From Oceanihabitans sp. IOP_32 (GTDB taxonomy: Bacteria > Bacteroidota > Bacteroidia > Flavobacteriales > Flavobacteriaceae): a DNA stretch of 64,000 bases. Where the stretch lies: assembly GCF_009498295.1 (NCBI RefSeq), contig NZ_CP040813.1, positions 2,425,001 through 2,489,000 on the forward strand. Reading direction: 5' to 3'. The notes under the pieces were generated by a model that was not told where the DNA came from, did not search any database, and was given only the letters and a program-made list of their open reading frames with translations. This document shows, in pieces, positions 29,312 through 37,452 of the stretch (position 1 is its first letter; every line of letters begins with the position of its first letter). A program made the position numbers and the translations under genes.

Positions 29312-29346
29312 AAAAAGCCAGTAATTTTTAAAATTACTGGCTTTTT
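29312..29346 (-). terminator. Terminator after lysS
   Basis: 17-bp inverted repeat, arm AAAAAGCCAGTAATTTT, flanked by A and T runs, 35 bases past the lysS stop. Confidence 0.9.
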
Positions 29347-29380
29347 GTTTTAGTAAAACAGCGTTTATCTAACGAATTAA

Positions 29381-31072
29381 TTATAAAATCTCAACCATTA
29401 AATCGTTGTCTATTTTTTCAACCTTAGCTAATTTGTTTTTAGTAAGTTCTTTAATGGTTTTGTCCCATTTTTTATTTGATAAGCCCGATTGAGTCTTTAA
29501 ATCATTTAAAGTTAATTTCTCAGCTTCTTTTAATATTTTTAAAATAGCCTTGGCGTCGTCACTAATAGCAACAGATTTTTTTTCTGGTCGCATTTGTGGG
29601 AAAAACAGTACCTCTTGTATGGATTGATTATTGGTTAAAAACATAATTAAGCGATCCATACCAATTCCCATACCCGAGGTAGGTGGCATGCCGTACTCTA
29701 AAGCACGAAGAAAATCGTAGTCTATAAACTCAGTAGCTTCGTCGTCGCCTTTAGCAGCAAGTTTTAATTGGTCTTCAAAACGCTCACGCTGGTCAATAGG
29801 ATCGTTTAATTCAGAATAGGCATTGGCAATTTCTTTACCGCAAACCATAAGTTCAAAACGTTCGGTTAATTCAGGATTATCACGATGTTCTTTACACAGT
29901 GGACTCATTTCTTTAGGGTAATCGGTTATAAAGGTGGGTTGAATGTAGTTGCCTTCACATTTCTCTCCAAAAATCTCGTCAATTAACTTGCCTTTACCCA
30001 TGGTCTCATCGACTTCAACACCCAGTTCTATGGCCGCTTTTCTTATCTCGTCTTCGGTTTTTCCCGTGATATCGAATCCTGTAAAGTGTTTTATAGAATC
30101 GGCCATGGTAACTCTAGCATAAGGCGCTTTAAAATCGATTTCATGATCGCCAAATGTAGCTTTAGTCGTGCCGTTTACTGCAATAGCACAATGTTCTAAT
30201 AAGGTTTCACAGAAATCCATCATCCAGTTGTAATCCTTATACGACACATATATTTCCATAGCGGTAAACTCTGGATTGTGCGTGCGATCCATACCTTCGT
30301 TTCTAAAGTTTTTCGAAAACTCGTAAACCCCATCAAAACCACCTACAATTAGCCGTTTTAAATACAGTTCGTTAGCAATTCGCATGTATAGCGGGATATC
30401 TAGAGCATTATGGTGTGTAACAAATGGACGTGCGGCCGCACCACCAGGAATGGGTTGTAAAATTGGTGTTTCAACCTCAAAATAACCAGCATCGTTAAAA
30501 AAGTTACGCATGGCATTAAACAATTTGGTTCGCTTAATAAAAACCTCTTTTACATGTGGGTTTACTACGAGATCTGCGTAACGTTGTCTGTAACGTTGTT
30601 CAGGATCGGTAAAGGCATCGTATATTTTTCCGTCTTTTTCTTTTGGTACAGGCAAGGGTTTTAAGGCTTTGCTGAGTAGCGTAAAATCTTTCACCTTTAC
30701 TGTTTTTTCACCAACCTGTGTTGTAAATAGTTCGCCTTCAATCCCAATAAAATCACCAAAATCTAGAAGCTTTTTAAAAACATCGTTATATTTTGATTTG
30801 TCCTCATCTGGGCAAATTTCATCACGATTAAAATACACTTGTATACTACCTTCAGCATCTTGTAGTTGAGCAAAACTTGCCTTACCTTGCACTTTTACCT
30901 GCATGAGTCTTCCGGCAATAATTACCTTTTTATCTTCTTGAAACTGCTCTTTCACCTGTTTAGAGGTGTGGTTTACTGGATATAAATCTGCTGGATAGGG
31001 ATTAATTCCTAATTCACGTAATTTTACTAACTTTTCTCTGCGTATAAGCTCCTGCTCTGATAATTGCGACAT
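29381..31072 (-). CDS. lysS: Lysyl-tRNA synthetase, class II
   Basis: Charges tRNA-Lys. 563 residues: an OB-fold anticodon-binding domain (VIIAGRLMQVKVQGKASFAQ near residue 50), then the class II core with YRQRYADLVVNP, FRNEGMDRTHNPEFTAMEIY and GMGIGMDRLIMFLTN. The core ends near residue 500. About 55 further residues (LTLNDLKTQSGLSNKKWDKT then IKELTKNKLAKV) look like a small winged-helix extension, absent from E. coli LysS and in my experience usual in Bacteroidota. Confidence 0.97.
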   Translation of the reverse strand: MSQLSEQELIRREKLVKLRELGINPYPADLYPVNHTSKQVKEQFQEDKKVIIAGRLMQVKVQGKASFAQLQDAEGSIQVYFNRDEICPDEDKSKYNDVFKKLLDFGDFIGIEGELFTTQVGEKTVKVKDFTLLSKALKPLPVPKEKDGKIYDAFTDPEQRYRQRYADLVVNPHVKEVFIKRTKLFNAMRNFFNDAGYFEVETPILQPIPGGAAARPFVTHHNALDIPLYMRIANELYLKRLIVGGFDGVYEFSKNFRNEGMDRTHNPEFTAMEIYVSYKDYNWMMDFCETLLEHCAIAVNGTTKATFGDHEIDFKAPYARVTMADSIKHFTGFDITGKTEDEIRKAAIELGVEVDETMGKGKLIDEIFGEKCEGNYIQPTFITDYPKEMSPLCKEHRDNPELTERFELMVCGKEIANAYSELNDPIDQRERFEDQLKLAAKGDDEATEFIDYDFLRALEYGMPPTSGMGIGMDRLIMFLTNNQSIQEVLFFPQMRPEKKSVAISDDAKAILKILKEAEKLTLNDLKTQSGLSNKKWDKTIKELTKNKLAKVEKIDNDLMVEIL

Positions 31073-31100
31073 ATTATAAATGCTATGTAAATTAAAAGTT

Positions 31101-31109
31101 GCAAAGGTA
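31101..31109 (-). promoter_or_regulatory. -7 element upstream of lysS
   Basis: On the minus strand TACCTTTGC, matching TAnnTTTG, 28 bases before the lysS ATG. Confidence 0.5.
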
Positions 31110-31433
31110 CTATTAAAAGATTTCTTATAAAATTTATTTTTTTGTTGTTACTGCAAGAGCCATCCTATATATTACAGTCTTTAATTTTGGTTTTAAAAAA
31201 AATAATTTTCTCTGCTTTCCTTATAAGCGGCGGCCATTCGGGGTATTAAGACCTATTTGTTGCGACCTATAAATAGGAAGAAACGAAATACAGAGTTCTT
31301 TCTAATATTTAGGTTAAGCGTTTTAGTTAAAAGGTAAATGATGTTAGTCTGTAACAAAAAATATAATTTTACGTCAAATAACTAAAATCATCAATCATTC
31401 TGAAATGATATTCAGATATAAAATTAAAAACAA
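31110..31433. other. Noncoding gap
   Basis: AT-rich. The only structure seen is a hairpin CCTATTT (31252-31258) with AAATAGG (31271-31277). No convincing reading frame or RNA gene. Confidence 0.6.
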
Positions 31434-31592
31434 ATGAGTTTCTGGAGAGCTTTATTATCTATTATTTGTCCGCCACTAGCTGTACTAGACAAAGGCTGTG
31501 GTTCTATTTTAATCACTTTTTTATTGTGGCTTTGCGGTTGGGTACCAGGCGTAATTGCCGCTTTGGTGATAAATAACAATCCTAAAAATTAA
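31434..31592 (+). CDS. YqaE/Pmp3 family membrane mini-protein
   Basis: 52 residues: MSFWRALLSIICPPLAVLDK, then GCGSILITFLLWLCGWVPGV and IAALVINNNPKN. This is the Pmp3/YqaE pattern of two membrane helices joined by a short turn, with the conserved CPPLAV and WxPGxIxA segments. Relatives in yeast and plants respond to salt and membrane-potential stress; bacterial members are stress-inducible. Too short for ordinary ORF thresholds. Single ATG start, with stop at 31590-31592. Confidence 0.92.
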   Translation: MSFWRALLSIICPPLAVLDKGCGSILITFLLWLCGWVPGVIAALVINNNPKN

Positions 31593-31659
31593 TTTTTATT
31601 GAGAGCGATATCAATGTGGTTTCAAATTCAAAACTTTATTACGAAACTGTTGTTATTGC

Positions 31660-31693
31660 TTGTGTACCTATAAAAAAAATAGCTTAATTTTGC
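31660..31693 (+). promoter_or_regulatory. Promoter of lipB
   Basis: TTG (31660-31662), 22-base spacer, TAATTTTGC (31685-31693). The -7 box ends five bases before ATG 31699, so the transcript should begin at or next to the start codon. This excludes the in-frame ATG at 31660. Confidence 0.6.
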
Positions 31694-31698
31694 AGTCT

Positions 31699-32424
31699 AT
31701 GAATAAAACAATAGAGCTTCAAGATTTAGGCTACAAAGACTATAAGGAAACTTGGGATTACCAAGAACAACTTTTTAAAGGTATTGTAGATGCTAAAATA
31801 AAAAACAGAAGGGAAGACGCTGGTTTAAAAACGACCAATTATTTTCTTTTTGTAGAGCATCCACACGTATATACTTTGGGTAAAAATGGAGATGCTTCAA
31901 ATTTACTCTTAAGCACAGACCAATTAACCGAGAAAGGTGCATCATTTTATAAAATTAACCGAGGTGGTGATATTACTTATCACGGTCCTGGACAGGTTGT
32001 TGGTTATCCTATTTTAGATCTCGAGAATTTTTTTACAGATATACACAAATATCTGCGATTTCTAGAAGAGATTATAATCTTAACACTTGCAGAATACGGT
32101 TTAAAAGCCAGTCGAAGTCCTGGTGAAACAGGTGTTTGGTTAGATGTTAACACTCCGTTTGCACGCAAAATATGTGCAATGGGCGTTCGCGCGAGTCGTT
32201 GGGTAACGATGCATGGCTTTGCACTCAATGTGAATTCTAATTTAGGATACTTTGATAACATTATACCTTGCGGTATTCGCGGTAAGGCTGTAACTTCGTT
32301 AAATGTAGAATTGGGTGTTAGAGAGGTTTCAGTTCAAGAGGTGAAAGAAAAGTTAATTAAACATTTTATTGCGCTTTTTGAGGTTGATCATGTAGAAGGA
32401 AACCTTAAGGAGACGCACTTTTAG
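31699..32424 (+). CDS. lipB: Octanoyltransferase (lipoate biosynthesis)
   Basis: Moves octanoate from ACP to lipoyl domains. 241 residues from ATG 31699. The core motif RGGDITYHGPGQVVGYPILD is present, as are GVWLD, KICAMGVRASRWVTMHGFAL (conserved Lys) and IIPCGIRGKAVTSL with the catalytic Cys. The start at 31699 rather than 31660 is chosen because the promoter -7 box lies between the two. lipA is not in the window. Confidence 0.95.
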   Translation: MNKTIELQDLGYKDYKETWDYQEQLFKGIVDAKIKNRREDAGLKTTNYFLFVEHPHVYTLGKNGDASNLLLSTDQLTEKGASFYKINRGGDITYHGPGQVVGYPILDLENFFTDIHKYLRFLEEIIILTLAEYGLKASRSPGETGVWLDVNTPFARKICAMGVRASRWVTMHGFALNVNSNLGYFDNIIPCGIRGKAVTSLNVELGVREVSVQEVKEKLIKHFIALFEVDHVEGNLKETHF

Positions 32425-32943
32425 GGGTTTAAACGAATTGAGAAGAAGGTTGTTTTTTTGTGAACTAAACTATTTGGTTTTTATTAAAGTTTCGATTTTT
32501 AAAATTAAAAATAATACTACAAAAAATGACATCTATCATGTTTTAAAGCCTGATCCTTTAATACTTTTGTCAAGTTTTTTATTTCGATTAAATAAAGTGT
32601 TTTATTTGTACGGTTTAAATTTTAAAATTTTACCTTTAAGCATGTGATAGTGAGAACTACGAGTTTAAATCCATAACAATACTAAATGTGTTTTAATAAA
32701 ACTATAAATGTTTGTATTAAGTATATAAATTGTAAAAAAAAACTTGGTGTTTGTAGGGTAGAATGTTTTATCTTGTTAACATTAGCTATACAGCACAAAT
32801 AATATGAAGAATTCAATTATATTTACACAAAATTTAATTTTTGTAACAAGTTTTAAAAACACTAATATTTCAAGGCGCTTTTAAATAAAGACTTGAGGTT
32901 TTAGTAAATTTGATTAAGCACTAAATAAATAATATAGAATACA
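32425..32943. other. Noncoding gap before the LytTR gene
   Basis: AT-rich. A 69-residue frame (32438-32647) has no recognisable features and I do not call it. TAAATTTG at 32905-32912 is a candidate -7 box for the LytTR gene, 32 bases before its ATG. Confidence 0.5.
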
Positions 32944-33696
32944 ATGACTAATGCTGTAATTATTGATGATGATGAAGACAATATTAAACTCTTAAAACTC
33001 TTAATAAAGGGAAGTAATTTACCAGTAAATATTCTTGGCTGTTCAAGTACTAAACAAGAGGCTGTCGAATTGATAAATCAAAGCCATCCGAATCTTATTT
33101 TTATGGATATTAATTTGGATAAAGACAATACTGGTTTTGATGTGTTAGATGAGGCCGATCAATTTGATGCCAAAGTTATTTTCATTACCTCTCATGATAA
33201 TTATGCAATTAAGGCTTTCGATTATAATGCCGTCGCTTATATTACCAAACCCATAGAGAAAATGGATCTCATCTTAGCTGTGAATAAAGCGGTTACAGAG
33301 ATTAAAAAAGAAGAATTTACTCAAAGTAATCAAATAAAAAGCCTACGAGATGCTTTAAATCAGGAGTCTTTTCAAATTATTGCGGTCCCTACTGTAAAAG
33401 ACATTGAGCTTATTAAGGTAAAGGATATTATTTATTTATCTTCAGATGGTGGCTACACAAATTTCTTTTTAAAAGGCGGTAAGCATATTGTGTCTTCAAA
33501 AAATCTCGCTAAATATGAGAAATTAATTCAAGGCAGTTTTTACAGAATACACGCTAAATACTTTGTGAATTTAAATTTTATCAATAAAATACACAAAGAT
33601 TCTGGTGCGGCGTATTGCGAAATGGAGACAGGCGATTTATTGTCGGTATCGCAACGTAAATATCCAGACTTTATGAAGTTTTTAAATTTAAAATAG
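32944..33696 (+). CDS. LytTR-type response regulator
   Basis: 250 residues. Residues 1-120 form a receiver domain: acidic DDDEDN near residue 8, phospho-acceptor Asp55 in IFMDINLD, the Thr/Ser in FITSHD and the Lys of ITKPIEKMD. Residues about 145-250 form a LytTR DNA-binding domain (IIYLSSDGGYTNFFLKGGKH, FYRIHAKYFVNLNFI). No histidine kinase is adjacent, so it is an orphan here; LytS-like partners may be elsewhere. Confidence 0.93.
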   Translation: MTNAVIIDDDEDNIKLLKLLIKGSNLPVNILGCSSTKQEAVELINQSHPNLIFMDINLDKDNTGFDVLDEADQFDAKVIFITSHDNYAIKAFDYNAVAYITKPIEKMDLILAVNKAVTEIKKEEFTQSNQIKSLRDALNQESFQIIAVPTVKDIELIKVKDIIYLSSDGGYTNFFLKGGKHIVSSKNLAKYEKLIQGSFYRIHAKYFVNLNFINKIHKDSGAAYCEMETGDLLSVSQRKYPDFMKFLNLK

Positions 33697-34245
33697 CACA
33701 GATTAGATTTTGAAGGTTATAGAGCAGCATAATTTTCAGTTTAAGAATACTGTCTAAATTGACGTTTAAAGCTCATGGTTGGTTGTAGTGTTTTTAGTTA
33801 AAATAATTCTTTGCTGGCATTAACTTTCACAACATCCTATTCCAGAGAATAAGTAAAGTTTGAGTTAAAACTCAAAATGGTCTTTTAATATTGGGGATAT
33901 AGTTTTTTTATATATTGTCATTATTTAGTACACAAATTAACGCGAAGTAAACTATCATAAATGATGGACTTTGTGTAAGTATCTTTAACATATAATAATT
34001 AGGAGTTGGGGCATCATAACATTTTACCGCAAAACCAATCGTTTTTGTTGATTTTTATGCGAATTCAAACGTTTTCGTATCGGTTATGTTGTTTTTCGCT
34101 TCGGTTTTACTGGTTTAAGCTTCGTTTATTGCTTTGCTCTGGGTTAGTTCGTTATTATGTGTTATTTTTACACTGTAAAGAAAACAAAAGTCGATTAAAA
34201 TGCGTGTTCTATTGAGCACGTTTAAATTTTTGATTAAATAGAAAT
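33697..34245. other. Noncoding gap
   Basis: Contains a small perfect hairpin TTTGAGTT-AA-AACTCAAA (33859-33876), possibly a terminator remnant. A 69-residue frame at 34006-34215 starts with TTG, has biased composition, and is not called. Confidence 0.5.
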
Positions 34246-34626
34246 ATGATCAACGTGAATAACTTTAACGCTTCCTTAGTCTTTAAGACGATTTCTTTGG
34301 GGTTGATTGTGTTGGTTTCTTTTTACCCAATTATAGACGATAGAGTTGGGGAAAAGCAGTTTGATCAAGATGTTGTGGGCTTGTGGGTTTCAGAGCACGA
34401 TTTTGTTTTTTATAGCTCGACATTAGAGGGTTCGAGTGCTTACGATTCTTTTGCTTACTCCAAGCAACTTGATAACTATTTTGTATCTACAACAAATAAT
34501 AGTTCTAGTGTCTTTTCAATTAATTGTTCTAGTTTTATTGAGAGCACATTTGGTTTTTTAAAGACCCCTAAAGTTGGATTGTATATACTATATTCAACTC
34601 TAAAAATATCTCCTTTTATTATATAA
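34246..34626 (+). CDS. Hypothetical exported or membrane-anchored protein
   Basis: 126 residues. Hydrophobic VFKTISLGLIVLVSFYPIID near the N-terminus could be a signal anchor. The remainder is Ser/Thr/Asn-rich with many aromatic residues and no motif that I recognise. It lies about 100 bases before hypA on the same strand. Composition is less typical than that of its neighbours, so it may not be a true gene. Confidence 0.35.
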   Translation: MINVNNFNASLVFKTISLGLIVLVSFYPIIDDRVGEKQFDQDVVGLWVSEHDFVFYSSTLEGSSAYDSFAYSKQLDNYFVSTTNNSSSVFSINCSSFIESTFGFLKTPKVGLYILYSTLKISPFII

Positions 34627-34725
34627 ATAGTTTATTTCCGTTTGGTGATGCTGGCGGAAAAGATTGACCTATTGGTTATATAAGTTTTGTTTTATAATTG
34701 AATCCCATTAATTATATCTATCTTA

Positions 34726-35082
34726 ATGCACGAAATATATTTAATTCGAAATACTTTCGAAAGAATAGAGGAAGAGTTTCCAGAAAAGTTTAAAAGAGTT
34801 TCAGAAATACATTTAAAAGTTGGTTTGTTAAGTAATGTTCAGCCAATTTTAATTACCAATGCTTTTAAAGCGTTTGTAATGGAGTTTCCGGAATATTATA
34901 ACACCCAGCTAATCGTAGATACTTTAGATGTCATAATAGAGTGCGAGTGTGGCGCAAAAACTGTAATTGAAAAAAACCGCTTTGTTTGTAAAAGCTGTAA
35001 TAAGCCCTGTAGAAATATAATTCAGGGAGAAGAACTGTATATTAACGAAATTAAATTTAATAATAACAATGAATACAACTAA
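34726..35082 (+). CDS. hypA: Nickel metallochaperone HypA
   Basis: 118 residues. It begins MHE, where His2 is the nickel ligand, and the zinc site is IIECECGAKTV...FVCKSCNKPC: CxC in place of the usual first CxxC, followed by a standard CxxC. In hydrogenase systems HypA inserts nickel, and in Helicobacter HypA also feeds urease. Here it opens a cluster with hypB, a urea transporter and ureABC, which points to urease. Its end overlaps hypB by 14 bases. Confidence 0.93.
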   Translation: MHEIYLIRNTFERIEEEFPEKFKRVSEIHLKVGLLSNVQPILITNAFKAFVMEFPEYYNTQLIVDTLDVIIECECGAKTVIEKNRFVCKSCNKPCRNIIQGEELYINEIKFNNNNEYN

Positions 35083-35779
35083 ACCAAAATCATCCAAAAT
35101 TACTGCTGGAAGTATCGATACCGAGAAGGTGTCTTTAAACTTATTAAGAGCAAACGATTTTGTAGCCGAAAAAATCAGAGAGCGTCTAAAAGACATCTTG
35201 GTTATTAATGTGTGTTCTTCTCCAGGTAGTGGGAAAACAACCTTAATGCAAAAAACGGGAGAATTGCTTAAGGGCAAGCTAAACATGTCTGTTTTAGTAG
35301 GTGACCCAGAAACAGATAGGGATGCTGTACGAATGAAGGAAGTGGGTATTGATGCTCTGCAAATTGTAACTGGTGGTATGTGCCACATTGAGTCTCAAAT
35401 GGTTTTGCAGGCCATCGATGTTATCGACCTTGAAAACACCGATGTGTTATTTATTGAGAACGTGGGTAACTTAATGTGTCCATCGTCATTCGATTTAGGT
35501 GAGGATTACCGCGTAACACTTATATCTACCACGGAAGGTGATGATAAGCCTTTGAAGTATCCAAAAATGTTTTTAACGAGTGAATTAATGTTGGTATCTA
35601 AAACAGATTTATTACCATACTTACCATTCTCTGTTGAGGCTGTAACCAAAGATGCGAGAGACGTAAACCCAGACATTGAAGTTATGGAAATATCAACACT
35701 TAAAAACATAGGTCTAGATAATTGGATTAACTGGATTGAAGAAAAAGTAACCGAAAAAAAGAACAAAAACAATAAATAA
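35069..35779 (+). CDS. hypB: Nickel-inserting GTPase HypB
   Basis: 236 residues, SIMIBI-class GTPase. Walker A is CSSPGSGKTTLM near residue 49. GGMCHIESQMV carries the Cys-His metal site of the G domain, equivalent to GxxCHLDA in characterised HypB. LFIENVGNLMCPSSFDLGE is the following conserved block, and SKTDLLPYL supplies the guanine-specificity region. No histidine-rich nickel-storage N-terminus. UreG is the related GTPase of urease maturation, but the motifs match HypB. It overlaps hypA. Confidence 0.93.
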   Translation: MNTTKPKSSKITAGSIDTEKVSLNLLRANDFVAEKIRERLKDILVINVCSSPGSGKTTLMQKTGELLKGKLNMSVLVGDPETDRDAVRMKEVGIDALQIVTGGMCHIESQMVLQAIDVIDLENTDVLFIENVGNLMCPSSFDLGEDYRVTLISTTEGDDKPLKYPKMFLTSELMLVSKTDLLPYLPFSVEAVTKDARDVNPDIEVMEISTLKNIGLDNWINWIEEKVTEKKNKNNK

Positions 35780-35787
35780 TTTTTTTT

Positions 35788-36702
35788 ATGGACTTAGCTA
35801 AAATAATTAAAACAAGTTTTGTAGGAGTTGGGCAAATATTTTTACAAGACAACGGTTGGGCTGGATTATTAATTACAATTGGTATGTTTTTTAGCCATTG
35901 GACACTAGGGGTTACTTGTATATTAGGGGCGCTTGTGGGTACCCTAACGGCAAAAGCTTTTAAATACAAAGAAGATGATATCTTATTTGGTTTATACGGC
36001 TTTAATGGTAGTTTAGCTTACATGTGTGTATTCTTTACATTTGGATTGACTGAAGGTGACGCTGCAAATCCTTTACTTTGGGTTTTAGGTGCTGTTTCGG
36101 CAATTATTTCTACTGTAGTGATGAATCTTTTTGTTAGAAATGGTAAGGTAGCCTATACATTCCCGTTTGTTGTAACTTGTTGGTTTACTTGTTGGGGTGT
36201 TGCTCAATTAGGACTTTTCGGATTAGAACAAACTACACCAGCGCTTCCAGATTATACAGGTACTGTAGACGCTATTCAAGGACCGTTTTTTGCATGGGCA
36301 GAAGTTAACTTTGGAGCGAACTTTATTACCGGTATATTAATATTTTTAGGGATTGCGATTGCAAATCCTGCGGCAGCTATGTATTCTACAGCGGCGGCAA
36401 CAGTAGGAGCTTTGTTTGCACATTATATCCTAGGAATTGATCCTAATGTTTTAGCTAATGGTATTTATGGGTTCTCTCCTATATTAGTAGCTTGTGCTTT
36501 TGTAGGACCAAGAATTGTAGACTTTATTTATGTTATTGTGGGTGTTCTACTAGCCGTGTTAATACATTATGCTTTTAGTCAGTTTATAGCAACATATACT
36601 ATTGGTTTTATTGTAGGAAGCTGGATTATGCTTGTAGTAAAAGGCAATATCGAAAAAGCAAATATGGATACGTCTAAACTGGTAAGATACCTTAATCCAT
36701 AA
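35788..36702 (+). CDS. Urea transporter (UT family)
   Basis: 304 residues, about ten membrane segments in two homologous halves. Each half carries the UT signature: LFGLYGFNGSLAYMC in the first and NGIYGFSPILVACAF in the second. Repeated hydrophobic stretches such as WTLGVTCILGALVGTLTA and ANPAAAMYSTAAATVGALFA line the expected urea channel. It lies 8 bases after hypB and 86 before ureA, and should allow passive urea entry for the urease. Confidence 0.9.
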   Translation: MDLAKIIKTSFVGVGQIFLQDNGWAGLLITIGMFFSHWTLGVTCILGALVGTLTAKAFKYKEDDILFGLYGFNGSLAYMCVFFTFGLTEGDAANPLLWVLGAVSAIISTVVMNLFVRNGKVAYTFPFVVTCWFTCWGVAQLGLFGLEQTTPALPDYTGTVDAIQGPFFAWAEVNFGANFITGILIFLGIAIANPAAAMYSTAAATVGALFAHYILGIDPNVLANGIYGFSPILVACAFVGPRIVDFIYVIVGVLLAVLIHYAFSQFIATYTIGFIVGSWIMLVVKGNIEKANMDTSKLVRYLNP

Positions 36703-36788
36703 AAGCTTAAAAAATTGAAATGTTAAGTAGTTATACTTATGTTTATAAAGAAAATAAATTATTAATTATTAATTCTAAATTTTAAATT

Positions 36789-37091
36789 ATGCATTTAGTA
36801 CCAAGAGAATCAGAGAAATTACTACTTTACCTAGCAGGTACAGTAGCAGAAGACAGAAAAGCGAGAGGTTTAAAACTTAACCACCCAGAATCTGTAGCTT
36901 TTATCGCAAAACGTCTTATCGAAGGCGCACGCGACGGTAAATCAGTAGCAACCTTAATGCAAGAAGGAACTACTTATTTAAAGCGTAGTGACGTTATGGA
37001 TGGAATTGCTGAGATGATACATGATGTACAAATCGAAGCAACTTTCCCTGACGGAACTAAGTTAGTAACTGTACACAATCCAATTTCTTAA
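36789..37091 (+). CDS. ureA: Urease subunit gamma
   Basis: 100 residues, standard. Starts [20 protein letters not shown]; later [20 protein letters not shown] and the [20 protein letters not shown] end typical of gamma. Smallest of three separate urease subunits; gamma and beta are not fused, unlike in Helicobacter. Codon use is of the highly expressed kind. Followed after 18 bases by ureB. Confidence 0.97.
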   Translation: MHLVPRESEKLLLYLAGTVAEDRKARGLKLNHPESVAFIAKRLIEGARDGKSVATLMQEGTTYLKRSDVMDGIAEMIHDVQIEATFPDGTKLVTVHNPIS

Positions 37092-37109
37092 TCTTAAAAA
37101 TCAAAAATT

Positions 37110-37430
37110 ATGAGCGATAAAAAAAATTATGTTGTTCCTGGCGAGTATGTTTTCGCAAAAGGGGATATTGAGTTAAATGCTGGTAAAAAAGCGACTAAGC
37201 TTAAAGTTACCAACACAGGAGATAGACCTATTCAAGTAGGTTCGCACTTTCACTTCGGAGAGGCTAATAACGCTTTAGAATTCGATAGAAAAGCAGCAGC
37301 AGGAAAGAGATTAAACATTCCGGCTGGTTTATCAATTCGTTTTGAGCCAGGTGAAACTAACAATGATGTTGAAGTTATCCCATTTGGCGGTATCGGAAGA
37401 GTTAGAGGATTTAGCTTAAAAAAGAAGTAA
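37110..37430 (+). CDS. ureB: Urease subunit beta
   Basis: 106 residues. PGEYVFAKGDIELNAGKKAT, VTNTGDRPIQVGSHFHFGEA and RLNIPAGLSIRFEPGETNND are the conserved beta blocks, with the SHFHF(G/A)E stretch that contacts the flap of alpha. It lies 22 bases before ureC. Confidence 0.97.
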   Translation: MSDKKNYVVPGEYVFAKGDIELNAGKKATKLKVTNTGDRPIQVGSHFHFGEANNALEFDRKAAAGKRLNIPAGLSIRFEPGETNNDVEVIPFGGIGRVRGFSLKKK

Positions 37431-37452
37431 TTAATTTTAAAAATATAATATT

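Noticed and set aside
32438-32647. 69-residue frame after lipB
   Set aside because: Low-complexity, Phe/Leu/Lys/Asn-rich and with no similarity to any family known to me.
34006-34215. 69-residue frame before the urease cluster
   Set aside because: TTG start, biased hydrophobic/aromatic composition and no recognisable pattern; it probably arises from AT-rich noncoding DNA.
35069-35779. UreG instead of HypB
   Set aside because: The Cys-His metal site (GGMCHIESQ) and pairing with hypA fit HypB; UreG carries a CPH motif in a different context.
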